Below are positions 17,561 through 26,472 of a stretch of DNA of 64,000 nucleotides, in pieces. Location: contig NZ_QRGD01000001.1 of assembly GCF_003449015.1 (NCBI RefSeq), forward strand, positions 1,010,639 through 1,074,638, in the 5' to 3' direction. A model generated the notes under the pieces. The model saw nothing but the letters and a program-made list of their open reading frames with translations. It was not told the DNA's origin and did not search any database. Position 1 is the first letter of the stretch. Every line of letters begins with the position of its first letter. Origin of the DNA: Aureibaculum luteum. GTDB lineage: Bacteria; Bacteroidota; Bacteroidia; Flavobacteriales; Flavobacteriaceae. The translations under genes and the position numbers were made by a program.

Positions 17561-19437
17561 TTATTATTTTTAGTACTATTATCACTAACGTTGGCTTTTA
17601 TCCAAACTAAGCATTCTTTAAAAGTAGTAAAAATATTCTCTTTTGGGATTAAATCAGGAATTATATCAATACGTTCCATTAAATAATAAGGTTGCTCTAA
17701 AACATCAACCAGTAAAACATCTTTTCCTTGTTGTTTTAAATCCACAAAAACATCTTCCAAAGCATACAATCCTGATTGATCTAAATATTGCATTCTATCC
17801 ATTCTGAAAACAACAGCAGTTGCAGTTTCAGGTATTTGTTTTGCTAAACTCTGAAATTCGCTAGTGGAACCAAAAAATAATGGACCTTTAACATGTTTTA
17901 TAAACACCTCTTCTTTTAATATCTCTGGCATTTCCATTTCATCATCCCAATATTTCTCTTTTGACAAAGACTTAACGTCTGAACGTTTCGCCGTTAAATC
18001 GCCAATTTTTTTCATAAACATTAACGAAGCAATTACAAGCCCAATCCCTACAGCGTAAACCAAATTCCAAAAAGTAGAAAGCAACAAAACGACAATCATT
18101 ATTATTACTTCAGAACTCACTTTTATTCCGGCTATCTTTGCATCTCTTGGTAAACTAGGAATTGCTCTTAGGCCTTTATAATCCATTACTCCAATACCTA
18201 CAGTTATTAAAATACCAGCCAATACTGCTGCTGGAATTTGTGATGCTACAGGACTCAAAACTAATAGAATTATAAGTAACATAACACCGGCAATCATTCC
18301 TGAAAGTCTTGTTTTACCTCCTGCATTAATATTTACAACTGTTCTAATAGTTGCTCCCGCTCCTGGTAAACCTCCAAAAAGTGCCCCAATAGTATTTCCT
18401 ATACCTTGTCCTACTAGTTCTTTATTCGGTTTATGCTTCGTTTTGGTCATATTGTCAGCAACAACACTCGTTAATAAAGAATCTATTGCACCAAGTAAAG
18501 CTAGGGTAAGAGCTGTAAATATATAGGGTGTAAGTGCACTCAAGCTAAATTCTGTAAAAATTTCTAACTTAGGAATTGGTAACCCCGTTGGTATTTGTTC
18601 AATAGGTCTATAGTCTAAATCAAAACCAACAGCAACTCCAGACACAACCACAAGGGCCACTAATGCACTCGGAATTTTCGTAGTAATTCTTTTAAATCCA
18701 TAGATAATAATTATTGTCGCTAATGCTAACATTAATTCTAAAAACTCAATATTTTGCAAAGCTCTACCAATTACTTTAAAAGTACCTAGAACACCTGAAG
18801 CCTCTTTACCTGCTAATGTTTTAGATTCTTTATCAATATCTGCTTGAGTAATTAATTCAGCTCTTACAATAGTCTCTTTAAAATTTTCCAAGACCAATAT
18901 TCCTTCACCTGCTTCTTCTTTTAAAATATTATCTAATATAATCTCCTCTGCTTGTGGTTTAAATTGATTTACATATTCTGCATCTTCTTTCGGGTAATAA
19001 CCAACCGCGGGTAATATTTGGGTCACTAAAATAATAACACCAATGGCTGTCATAAACCCTGAAACTACTGGGTAAGGTATGTATTTTATATATTTACCAA
19101 ACCCAAGAACACCAAGCCCTATCTGCATTAAGCCCGCCAATAAGAAAACTGCTAAAATTACAGGTAATGCTTTGTTAACATCTCCATCATAGGCAGCTAC
19201 TAAACCTGCAATTATAACCATACTAACTGCTGTCATTGGTGCCGTTGGACCCGATATTTGAGTACTCGTACCACCAAAAAGTGCAGCAAAAAAACTGATA
19301 AAAATAGCTCCGTATAGACCCGCACTTGGACCTAAGCCTGAAGATACCCCAAAAGCTAAAGCTAATGGTAAGGCTACAATTCCGGCAGTAATTCCACCAA
19401 ATGCATCTCCTCTAAAATTTGAAAATAATTTTTTCAT
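17557..19437 (-). CDS. SulP family anion (probably bicarbonate) transporter
   Basis: This 626-residue inner-membrane transporter has the SulP core (AGIVALPLALAFGVSSG near the N-terminus, IGNTIGALFGGLPGAGATIR in the middle) and a C-terminal STAS domain (about 510-620, with FRMDRMQYLDQSGLYALEDV). SulP proteins carry sulfate, bicarbonate or other anions. Its position between two carbonic anhydrase genes favours bicarbonate, as in cyanobacterial BicA, but this is inference. An unusual soluble insertion of about 85 charged residues (about 145-230) separates two membrane segments near the middle of the core. It starts 22 bases after the upstream carbonic anhydrase and overlaps the downstream one. 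Confidence 0.9.
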   Translation of the reverse strand: MKKLFSNFRGDAFGGITAGIVALPLALAFGVSSGLGPSAGLYGAIFISFFAALFGGTSTQISGPTAPMTAVSMVIIAGLVAAYDGDVNKALPVILAVFLLAGLMQIGLGVLGFGKYIKYIPYPVVSGFMTAIGVIILVTQILPAVGYYPKEDAEYVNQFKPQAEEIILDNILKEEAGEGILVLENFKETIVRAELITQADIDKESKTLAGKEASGVLGTFKVIGRALQNIEFLELMLALATIIIIYGFKRITTKIPSALVALVVVSGVAVGFDLDYRPIEQIPTGLPIPKLEIFTEFSLSALTPYIFTALTLALLGAIDSLLTSVVADNMTKTKHKPNKELVGQGIGNTIGALFGGLPGAGATIRTVVNINAGGKTRLSGMIAGVMLLIILLVLSPVASQIPAAVLAGILITVGIGVMDYKGLRAIPSLPRDAKIAGIKVSSEVIIMIVVLLLSTFWNLVYAVGIGLVIASLMFMKKIGDLTAKRSDVKSLSKEKYWDDEMEMPEILKEEVFIKHVKGPLFFGSTSEFQSLAKQIPETATAVVFRMDRMQYLDQSGLYALEDVFVDLKQQGKDVLLVDVLEQPYYLMERIDIIPDLIPKENIFTTFKECLVWIKANVSDNSTKNNK

Positions 19438-19459
19438 AATTTGTTTTTTAGTTTATTAA

Positions 19460-20089
19460 TTATTCATCAAACTTTACTTCGCCTGTATTTACATCATACA
19501 TGGCTCCAATAATTTTAATTTCACCATTTTTTTCCATTTCAGTAAGTATTGGGCTTTCTGCATGAATTCTATCAATCATTAATTGTACATTCACATGAGA
19601 TACTTCGTCTACAAATTCTAAATTTTTAGAACTTCTTAAGCTTTCATCTTTTGGCTCTGTAACAGCATTAACTGCTGGTGCTATTTTTTGAACTAATTTA
19701 GTTAAATTGCCCATTTCTGCATGGTCGCATGCTCCTTTTACCGCACCACAACTTGTATGTCCTAAAACTACAATTAGCTCTGTTCCTGCTAACTTACAAG
19801 CAAATTCCATACTACCCAAAATGTCTTCATTTACAATATTACCTGCTATACGTACACTAAAAATATCGCCTAACCCTTGGTCAAAAACTAATTCGGCTGA
19901 AACTCTAGAATCTATACAGCTTAATATAGTAGCAAATGGAAATTGTCCATCGCTTGTATCATTTACTTGTTCTAAAAGGTTTCGGTTAGCCTTCAGGTTG
20001 TTTTGAAATCTTTGGTTTCCTTCTTTTAAATATTGCAATGACTTATCTGGAGTCATTGTTGCCTGTGTTTCTTTTGTATGTGCTTTCAT
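19460..20089 (-). CDS. Beta-class carbonic anhydrase, second type
   Basis: This 209-residue enzyme has the zinc motifs CIDSR (Cys58, Asp60, Arg62) and HTSCGA (His111, Cys114). It belongs to a different beta subgroup from the enzyme at 16934: it carries a longer N-terminal helix (SLQYLKEGNQRFQNN) and little sequence is shared outside the motifs. It is first of three co-directional genes (carbonic anhydrase, SulP, carbonic anhydrase), with 22 bases to the transporter. No signal peptide is evident, so both enzymes appear cytoplasmic. Confidence 0.92.
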   Translation of the reverse strand: MKAHTKETQATMTPDKSLQYLKEGNQRFQNNLKANRNLLEQVNDTSDGQFPFATILSCIDSRVSAELVFDQGLGDIFSVRIAGNIVNEDILGSMEFACKLAGTELIVVLGHTSCGAVKGACDHAEMGNLTKLVQKIAPAVNAVTEPKDESLRSSKNLEFVDEVSHVNVQLMIDRIHAESPILTEMEKNGEIKIIGAMYDVNTGEVKFDE

Positions 20090-20206
20090 TCTTAATTTTT
20101 TTATGTTTAATATTTATTACAATAGATTTAACTTAAACCGATTATAAAATGGTTTATATGTTAAATGATAAAAAATAAATCTTCAATAAGATTTATACCT
20201 ATAAAA

Positions 20207-20500
20207 TTAAGAAAATTCAGGCGGTGGTAAGTGAAGTTTTGGAAAGAAATTTGAAGATAATTCACCGTAGCTTCCTATCGGTAATATCACAAATTCTATA
20301 ATAGAATCGTTATTGTCTTCATTCTGAAATATTTTTGTTTTAATATCTTTCTCTACTTCGCTTTCCTTTTTTTCCTCTTCATTTAAACTAAACACTGAAG
20401 AAATATCATTAGAACTATCTAATAAAGAAATAATAGTAGGTGTTAAAATAAAATTAACAAATACTACTAATAAAATAATAGAAAGACTTTTTTTCAACAT
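20207..20500 (-). CDS. Small single-pass membrane or secreted protein
   Basis: This 97-residue protein has one hydrophobic N-terminal helix (about 5-27) that may be a signal peptide or anchor, then a very acidic lysine-rich segment (SLNEEEKKESEVEKDIKTK) and a proline-containing tail ending LHLPPPEF. It lies 117 bases upstream of the carbonic anhydrase/SulP genes on the same strand with its own -7 box. I recognise no family. A link to carbon transport is guilt by position only. Confidence 0.6.
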   Translation of the reverse strand: MLKKSLSIILLVVFVNFILTPTIISLLDSSNDISSVFSLNEEEKKESEVEKDIKTKIFQNEDNNDSIIEFVILPIGSYGELSSNFFPKLHLPPPEFS

Positions 20501-20523
20501 TAATATTCCAGATTTATGGAAGG

Positions 20524-20531
20524 CAAATATA
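20524..20531 (-). promoter_or_regulatory. -7 element TATATTTG (minus strand) of the 97-residue gene
   Basis: This exact TAnnTTTG match lies 24 bases ahead of the start at 20500 and may also serve the carbonic anhydrase genes downstream. Confidence 0.55.
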
Positions 20532-20597
20532 ATATTTTTAAATGAACGAGTAACGTGTTTTTTAGACCTTTTTCCAAAAGAATACTTAGAATTCTAT

Positions 20598-20605
20598 TAC
20601 ATTTG
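20598..20605 (+). promoter_or_regulatory. -7 element TACATTTG of kbl
   Basis: This exact TAnnTTTG match puts the transcript start near 20609, about 20 bases before the ATG. Confidence 0.6.
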
Positions 20606-20628
20606 TACTTTTACATTAATACTCAATT

Positions 20629-21825
20629 ATGTACAGCAATATCAAACAATACTTACAAAACGAATTACAAGAAATTAAAGAAGCAGGTTTATATAAATCT
20701 GAACGAATTATTACTTCAGCTCAAGATGCCGTTATAAAAATATCTACCGGTCAAGAGGTGATTAATTTTTGTGCAAATAATTACTTAGGACTCTCTAACC
20801 ATCCTGAAGTTATTCAAGCTGCAAAAGACACTATGGACACACATGGTTACGGAATGTCTTCCGTACGTTTTATTTGTGGCACACAAGACATCCATAAAGA
20901 ATTAGAAAAACGCATAGCTAGTTTTTATGGTTTTGAAGACACTATTTTATATGCCGCGGCTTTTGATGCTAATGGCGGAATTTTTGAACCCCTTTTAGGA
21001 AAAGAAGATGCTATTATTTCCGATTCTTTAAATCATGCATCAATTATTGATGGTGTTCGTTTGTGTAAAGCGGCACGTTATCGTTATGAAAATAACAATA
21101 TGGAAGAATTGGAAGCTCGATTAAAAGAAGCTAATGAAGCAGGAGCTCGATTTAAACTAATTGTTACAGATGGCGTATTTTCAATGGATGGAATTGTTGC
21201 TAGCTTGGATAAAATATGTGATTTAGCTGAAAAATATGACGCCATGGTTATGGTAGATGAATGTCACGCTACAGGATTTATTGGTAAAACAGGAAAAGGC
21301 ACATTAGAATTAAAAAATGTACTAAACCGTGTTGATATTGTCACTGGAACATTAGGAAAAGCCTTGGGTGGAGCCATGGGTGGATACACAACTGCTAAGA
21401 AGGAAATTATTGAACTATTAAGACAACGTTCTAGACCATATTTATTTTCAAATTCATTAGCACCAGCTATTGTTGGAGCCTCTTTAAAAGTATTTGACTT
21501 GCTAGAAAATGACACTTCCTTACGAGATAAATTAGAGTGGAACACTAATTATTTCCGTAACGGGATGGAAAAAGCAGGGTTTGATCTTGTTGGTGCAGAT
21601 GCGGCAATTGTACCCGTTATGCTATACGATGCAAAATTATCTCAAGACATGGCAAATGCTTTGTTAGATGAAGGAATTTATGTTATTGGATTCTTTTTTC
21701 CTGTAGTACCAAAAGGAAAAGCACGAATTAGAGTACAGTTATCGGCAGCACACAGTCAAGAACATTTAGATAAGGCAATCGCTGCTTTTACTAAAGTAGG
21801 AAAACAACTTAATGTCATTCAATAA
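20629..21825 (+). CDS. kbl: Glycine C-acetyltransferase (2-amino-3-ketobutyrate CoA ligase)
   Basis: This 398-residue PLP enzyme of the alpha-oxoamine synthase family cleaves 2-amino-3-ketobutyrate with CoA to glycine and acetyl-CoA in threonine breakdown. Diagnostic stretches are [30 protein letters not shown] with the PLP-binding Asp and His, and [14 protein letters not shown], whose Lys binds PLP. Length matches E. coli Kbl (398). No threonine dehydrogenase gene is adjacent. Related enzymes (serine palmitoyltransferase, BioF) share the fold, but the whole-length match favours Kbl. Confidence 0.93.
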   Translation: MYSNIKQYLQNELQEIKEAGLYKSERIITSAQDAVIKISTGQEVINFCANNYLGLSNHPEVIQAAKDTMDTHGYGMSSVRFICGTQDIHKELEKRIASFYGFEDTILYAAAFDANGGIFEPLLGKEDAIISDSLNHASIIDGVRLCKAARYRYENNNMEELEARLKEANEAGARFKLIVTDGVFSMDGIVASLDKICDLAEKYDAMVMVDECHATGFIGKTGKGTLELKNVLNRVDIVTGTLGKALGGAMGGYTTAKKEIIELLRQRSRPYLFSNSLAPAIVGASLKVFDLLENDTSLRDKLEWNTNYFRNGMEKAGFDLVGADAAIVPVMLYDAKLSQDMANALLDEGIYVIGFFFPVVPKGKARIRVQLSAAHSQEHLDKAIAAFTKVGKQLNVIQ

Positions 21826-21834
21826 TCTTGAGCT

Positions 21835-22284
21835 ATGAGCATCATACGAATTACTAAACATTTCGATTTTGAAACGGCACATGCACTATATGGTTACGAT
21901 GGTAAGTGTAAAAACATTCACGGGCATAGTTATCAATTGTATGTTACCATAATCGGTACCCCAATTAACGATGCCAATCATGTAAAAAACGGAATGGTAC
22001 TCGATTTTGGAGATTTAAAAAAAATTGTAAAATCTGAGGTTGTAGATATTTTTGACCATGCCACTGTATTAAATGCGAATTCACCACATAAAGAATTGGC
22101 TGCTAAAATTGAAAGTCATTCGTCAAGAGTTATTTTGGTCAATTATCAGCCAACAAGTGAAAACATGCTGGTCGATTTTGCAGATAAAATCAGTAAGAAA
22201 TTACCAGAATCGGTAAACCTACATTCTTTAAAATTATGCGAAACCAATAATTCGCATGCAGAATGGTTTGCTAAAGATCAGTAA
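21835..22284 (+). CDS. queD: 6-pyruvoyl/6-carboxytetrahydropterin synthase family protein
   Basis: This 149-residue enzyme probably converts dihydroneopterin triphosphate to 6-carboxytetrahydropterin, the second step of queuosine synthesis. The zinc-binding histidines appear in FETAHAL and NIHGHSY and the catalytic cysteine in DGKCKN. It follows kbl by 9 bases and is probably co-transcribed. A 6-pyruvoyltetrahydropterin synthase role is the alternative; no other queuosine gene is in the window to decide. Confidence 0.88.
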   Translation: MSIIRITKHFDFETAHALYGYDGKCKNIHGHSYQLYVTIIGTPINDANHVKNGMVLDFGDLKKIVKSEVVDIFDHATVLNANSPHKELAAKIESHSSRVILVNYQPTSENMLVDFADKISKKLPESVNLHSLKLCETNNSHAEWFAKDQ

Positions 22285-22435
22285 GTGATTTTCAATAAAC
22301 AGTTATTGTAAAAACCGAAATTCAAATCATAACTAAAAATTTCTAGAGATCTTAAAAGGCTCCATTTTAGAGAGAGGTCAAAGGCGTGTTATCGTTTTGT
22401 AAAAGTAATTACTTCTAAATGTTGCGAGTTTTCGC

Positions 22436-22443
22436 TATTTTTG
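22436..22443 (+). promoter_or_regulatory. -7 element TATTTTTG of lpxH
   Basis: This exact TAnnTTTG match lies 16 bases before the ATG at 22460 and predicts a very short leader for the lpxH-radA transcript. Confidence 0.55.
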
Positions 22444-22459
22444 AAGTCAAATTAGATTA

Positions 22460-23227
22460 ATGAACATCACCATTCCTAGCAACAAAAAAATATATTTCGC
22501 ATCTGATCAACACTTGGGGTTACCCAATCATAAAGATAGCTTAGTACGCGAAAAGATTTTTATAAAATGGTTAGATACTGTCAAACAAGATGCAGAAGCC
22601 ATTTTTTTATTAGGCGATCTCTTCGATTTTTGGTTTGAGTATAAAAAGGTTGTACCGAAAGGATTTATTCGTGTATTAGGCAAACTAGCCGAAATTAGAG
22701 ACAGTGGCATACCCATTTACTTTTTTGTAGGTAATCATGATTTATGGATGGATGATTATTTTGAAAAAGAATTGAATATTCCAGTATATCACAAACCTAA
22801 AGAGTATACCATCAATAATAAAACATTCTTAATTGGTCATGGAGATGGTTTAGGCCCAGGAGACAAAGGCTATAAAAGAATGAAAAAAGTATTTACCAAT
22901 CCTGTTTCAAAATGGTTATACCGTTGGTTGCATCCTGATATTGGTATGCGATTAGGAGTGTATTTATCGACCAAAAACAAAATGATTTCTGGAGATGAAG
23001 ATGCCAAATTTTTAGGCGAAGAAAATGAATGGTTGGCACAATATTGCAAACGAAAATTAGAAACAAAACATTACGATTATTTTATCTTCGGACACCGCCA
23101 TTTACCTATGGAAATTGAAGTTGGAGACAACAGTAAATACATCAACCTAGGAGATTGGATTAATCATTTAACCTATGGTGTTTTTGATGGAGATACTATA
23201 GAGTTAAAAAAACATATTACTGAATAA
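22460..23227 (+). CDS. lpxH: UDP-2,3-diacylglucosamine diphosphatase (LpxH-type)
   Basis: This 255-residue calcineurin-like phosphoesterase hydrolyses UDP-diacylglucosamine to lipid X and UMP in lipid A synthesis. The metal-binding motifs are all present: SDQHLG, GDLFDFWFEY, VGNHD, IGHGDGLGPGD and FGHRHLP. It supplies lipid X, the substrate of LpxB, whose gene is at the start of the window. Its stop overlaps the radA start by 1 base (TAATG). Confidence 0.9.
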   Translation: MNITIPSNKKIYFASDQHLGLPNHKDSLVREKIFIKWLDTVKQDAEAIFLLGDLFDFWFEYKKVVPKGFIRVLGKLAEIRDSGIPIYFFVGNHDLWMDDYFEKELNIPVYHKPKEYTINNKTFLIGHGDGLGPGDKGYKRMKKVFTNPVSKWLYRWLHPDIGMRLGVYLSTKNKMISGDEDAKFLGEENEWLAQYCKRKLETKHYDYFIFGHRHLPMEIEVGDNSKYINLGDWINHLTYGVFDGDTIELKKHITE

Positions 23228-24582
23228 TGGCCAAAACCAAAACAACATTTTTTTGTCAAAATTGTGGTACGCAACACGCTCAATGGGCGGGTAAATGTAA
23301 TGTATGTAACGAATGGAATACCATTGTTGAAGAAGTAATTCAAAAAGAAGAAAAACGTGCTTGGAAACAATCTTCACCTTCCAAAAAAGTGGCAAAACCC
23401 TTAAAAATTAATGATATTGCCATTAATGAAGAAGATAGAATTGACACCCAAAACAATGAGCTAAATAGAGTATTAGGTGGTGGATTGGTAAAAGGTTCAA
23501 TGACGCTTTTAGGAGGCGAACCTGGAATTGGAAAATCGACCTTAATTTTGCAAGTAGCCTTAACCATAGATAAAAAAGTGCTATATGTTTCGGGCGAGGA
23601 AAGTCAATCGCAAATTAAAATGCGAGCAGAAAGGCTTAAAAACACCAATACAGAATGTTTGATTCTTACAGAAACTAAAACCCAAAACATCTTTAAAAGT
23701 ATAGAAGAAACCCAACCAGATGTGGTTGTTATTGACTCTATTCAAACTTTACAAACCGATACTATTGAAGCGTCACCCGGTAGTATTTCTCAAATACGAG
23801 AAACTACTGCAGAACTCATAAAATTTGCTAAAGAAACGGCAACACCAGTTATTTTAATTGGCCATATCACCAAAGAAGGAACTATTGCAGGACCTAAAAT
23901 TTTAGAACACATGGTAGATGTAGTTTTACAGTTTGAAGGCGACAGAAACCATACCTATCGTATTTTAAGAGCACAAAAAAATCGTTTCGGTTCCACTGCA
24001 GAACTTGGTATTTACGAAATGCAAGGTTCAGGATTACGAGAAGTTGAAAACCCATCTGAAATACTAATTTCAGAAAAAGACGAGTCCTTAAGCGGTACTG
24101 CTATTGGAGCAACATTGGAAGGCATGCGGCCCCTAATGATAGAAGTTCAAGCTTTAGTGAGCACAGCTGTTTACGGTACACCTCAACGATCAACAACAGG
24201 TTATAATACAAAAAGGCTCAATATGATTTTAGCCGTATTAGAAAAACGAGCGGGATTCCGTTTGGGTGCAAAAGATGTCTTTTTAAATATTGCAGGGGGA
24301 ATTTCAGTAGACGACCCAGCGATTGATTTAGCAGTTGTAGCTTCTATACTTTCTTCAAATGAAGATGAAGCTATTCCACAAGATTATTGCTTTGCTGCTG
24401 AAGTTGGTTTGGCGGGTGAAATTAGACCCGTTAATCGTGTTGAACAACGAATTTTAGAAGCTGAAAAATTAGGATTCCAAAAGATTATGGTTTCAAAATA
24501 CAACAAAATTCCATCTAAAAAGTATAACATTAAAATAGTACTCGTTTCTAAAATTGAAGATGTATATCAGCAGTTATTTTAG
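23227..24582 (+). CDS. radA: DNA repair protein RadA
   Basis: This 451-residue protein promotes branch migration in recombination. It has an N-terminal four-cysteine zinc finger (CQNCG and CNVCNEW), a RecA-like ATPase with Walker A GGEPGIGKST (about residue 95) and the RadA-specific KNRFG motif, and a C-terminal Lon-protease-like domain (about 330-451) lacking evident protease activity. It overlaps lpxH by 1 base, so translation is coupled. Confidence 0.95.
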   Translation: MAKTKTTFFCQNCGTQHAQWAGKCNVCNEWNTIVEEVIQKEEKRAWKQSSPSKKVAKPLKINDIAINEEDRIDTQNNELNRVLGGGLVKGSMTLLGGEPGIGKSTLILQVALTIDKKVLYVSGEESQSQIKMRAERLKNTNTECLILTETKTQNIFKSIEETQPDVVVIDSIQTLQTDTIEASPGSISQIRETTAELIKFAKETATPVILIGHITKEGTIAGPKILEHMVDVVLQFEGDRNHTYRILRAQKNRFGSTAELGIYEMQGSGLREVENPSEILISEKDESLSGTAIGATLEGMRPLMIEVQALVSTAVYGTPQRSTTGYNTKRLNMILAVLEKRAGFRLGAKDVFLNIAGGISVDDPAIDLAVVASILSSNEDEAIPQDYCFAAEVGLAGEIRPVNRVEQRILEAEKLGFQKIMVSKYNKIPSKKYNIKIVLVSKIEDVYQQLF

Positions 24583-24731
24583 ACTTAATTTTAACGAATT
24601 ATCAATAATTTTTAGAAATTTTACGCTAAGAAAAAAGACTACTTAGTATTTAATCTAACTCTAAAAAATGTTAAATTACTGACTGTCAAGAACCTGTAAT
24701 ATTCTCTTCATTAATAAATAATTCTGAAAAC

Positions 24732-24755
24732 AAACCAATTGGTGTCAATTGGTTT
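24732..24755. terminator. Bidirectional hairpin between radA and the methyltransferase gene
   Basis: A 10-base stem (AAACCAATTG / CAATTGGTTT) with loop GTGT lies between convergent genes. T-rich sequence on the minus-strand exit (TTTGTTTTC) and TTTT on the plus exit fit weak intrinsic termination in both directions. Confidence 0.55.
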
Positions 24756-24775
24756 TATCTTAAATAAATGCGTAA

Positions 24776-25516
24776 CTACTTAACTTTCTTTAGCTGTACA
24801 ACAAGATTTGGTGAATTTGTAGCTACAAAATTATCCTTTTTAAAATTTCCATAGAAGTTACAAGTGAATCCAATTTCAGTTGCTATTTTTTCAAAACCAC
24901 TTTTTGAATGAGGGTATAACTTTGTTATTATCTGGCTAACTTGTTTCTTTTTCTTGTCATTTTTTTCTATGATAAAGTCAATATCGTTTGTATTGATATT
25001 GTACTTTCTAAGTATAGAAACCTCATCATTTTCATATACATTAAGTATATGAATGCCACTTTCGGGCAGCTTCGCATAATTTACAATTTGGAAAAGTACT
25101 TCACCACCAAAATTTAAAATACCGTAGAGTTTTGACATTAAACCACTAACTTCTTGCATATTGATATTGGCAATGGTGTTGCCTAAAGAAACAATAAAAT
25201 CATATCTCTTGTCTTTTATCGAAAATGCTGTTAATCCAGATTCTATAAAATTAATATTAGCATCAAATTTTTCTGCATTTTTTAAGGCTTGCTGCAACAT
25301 TCCTTTAGAGTGATCAATGGCATCTACCTGTAGTCCTAATTTAGACAATGCAATGGAATCTGCTGCTGTACCGCATCCTAAGTCAAGAGCCGTCTTATAA
25401 TTTGTTAACAGAAAGTTTTTAAAAAAAGAGGTTTTATTCTTAAGTGCATTTTCAAAATTGATCATTACATCATAATCATCGGAAAGCTCATCAAAAAATT
25501 GGCTATTTGAGGTCAT
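24776..25516 (-). CDS. Class I SAM-dependent methyltransferase
   Basis: This 246-residue cytoplasmic protein has a Rossmann methyltransferase core. Motif I is ALDLGCGTAADSIAL (about 42-56), the acidic end of beta-2 is VDAIDHSKGM, and motif IV is YDFIVSLGNTIANI. The C-terminal half is beta-rich with the lysine run NDKKKKQ. The substrate (small molecule, quinone or other) cannot be inferred. It follows the exported DUF695-like gene by 43 bases. Confidence 0.8.
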   Translation of the reverse strand: MTSNSQFFDELSDDYDVMINFENALKNKTSFFKNFLLTNYKTALDLGCGTAADSIALSKLGLQVDAIDHSKGMLQQALKNAEKFDANINFIESGLTAFSIKDKRYDFIVSLGNTIANINMQEVSGLMSKLYGILNFGGEVLFQIVNYAKLPESGIHILNVYENDEVSILRKYNINTNDIDFIIEKNDKKKKQVSQIITKLYPHSKSGFEKIATEIGFTCNFYGNFKKDNFVATNSPNLVVQLKKVK

Positions 25517-25559
25517 TTATTTTATTTTTAAGCACCTAGTATCATTAACTATTATAAGT

Positions 25560-26357
25560 TCACTCAATTGCCCAACCATCGTAATAACCAATATTAGTTA
25601 AGGCAAATGATTTTAATGCTTTGGTCAATTCCGCTAAAAACGAGGGGTACAACGCATCTTCTCGGTGTATTTGCAACTCATAAGGAAAGTCATTGTTTTC
25701 ATCAAATTTTAAAGAATCAACTTTGAAATCAATCGTTTTAATTTTTTCTAAAAACCGCTCTCTATTTTTATCCCTTTTAAAATAAAAATAATGATTTATT
25801 TTACGTTTTTGAGTAAGGTCTACACCTTCTAAAAACAATTGACTTAATAGATCTTGACTCATAAAAAAGCTATCAGATACATCTTTAGGGTAAAGTACTT
25901 CCTTATAATACTGCCATTTTTTATCTCGGTTAATAACCAAATAATTTTTAGAATCAGTGAATTTGTTTTTATATAACGAATCAATTTTATTTCTAAGGTT
26001 GATCGTATCTTTTACATAATACACATCAAAACCTGTACATTGATAAGTCAATATACCTACCAACCTATTTTTTTTAGATGATTTATTAATTTCATTAGCT
26101 ACAGCATCTGAATAGTCATAAATTTCTTCTAGACCTTCGGCATTTGGCATACCGTTTTTAAAACATTTACTTGTTCTTTTTCCAACCAATACAAGATTTT
26201 TATAATTGGGCTTACCCAACATATATTTGTAATTGACGGTTACTGACATTATACCCTTTTCCTTTTCAATAACATAGTTGCCCCAATCATCTTGAGCATA
26301 ACTTGATAAAAAAACGCATAGCAATAGAAAAATACTTGTGGATATTTTTTTTCTCAT
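25560..26357 (-). CDS. Exported protein with DUF695-like and RraB-like regions
   Basis: ATG 26357 is chosen because MRKKISTSIFLLLCVFLSSY forms a signal peptide; an in-frame start 10 codons earlier would add a polar stretch before it. The 265-residue product opens with DDWGNYVIEKEKGIMSVTVN, like DUF695. It ends with a region (about 175-265) resembling RraB, the regulator of RNase E inhibition, including the final YDGWAIE. RraB is normally cytoplasmic, so an exported version is odd and must act on something else. The assignment of both domains is by eye and moderate. Confidence 0.5.
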   Translation of the reverse strand: MRKKISTSIFLLLCVFLSSYAQDDWGNYVIEKEKGIMSVTVNYKYMLGKPNYKNLVLVGKRTSKCFKNGMPNAEGLEEIYDYSDAVANEINKSSKKNRLVGILTYQCTGFDVYYVKDTINLRNKIDSLYKNKFTDSKNYLVINRDKKWQYYKEVLYPKDVSDSFFMSQDLLSQLFLEGVDLTQKRKINHYFYFKRDKNRERFLEKIKTIDFKVDSLKFDENNDFPYELQIHREDALYPSFLAELTKALKSFALTNIGYYDGWAIE

Positions 26358-26418
26358 ATAAATGGTTTGATTTCCTCCCTTAATCAATCATCAAAAATGA
26401 TGCCTTTTTAAAATAAAA

Positions 26419-26450
26419 ATCCTGCAAAGTATCAAAATACTTTGCAGGAT
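26419..26450 (-). terminator. Intrinsic terminator of the DUF3829 lipoprotein gene
   Basis: A perfect 14-base stem (ATCCTGCAAAGTAT / ATACTTTGCAGGAT) with a 4-base loop is followed on the minus strand by TTTTTATTTT. It lies 22 bases after the lipoprotein stop. Confidence 0.85.
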
Positions 26451-26472
26451 AAATATAAACATTGTTTTTTAT

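Noticed and set aside
22285-22459. Possible small RNA or riboswitch between queD and lpxH
   Set aside because: No stable hairpin or known riboswitch core was seen by eye; a queuosine-precursor riboswitch would be expected upstream of queD, not after it.
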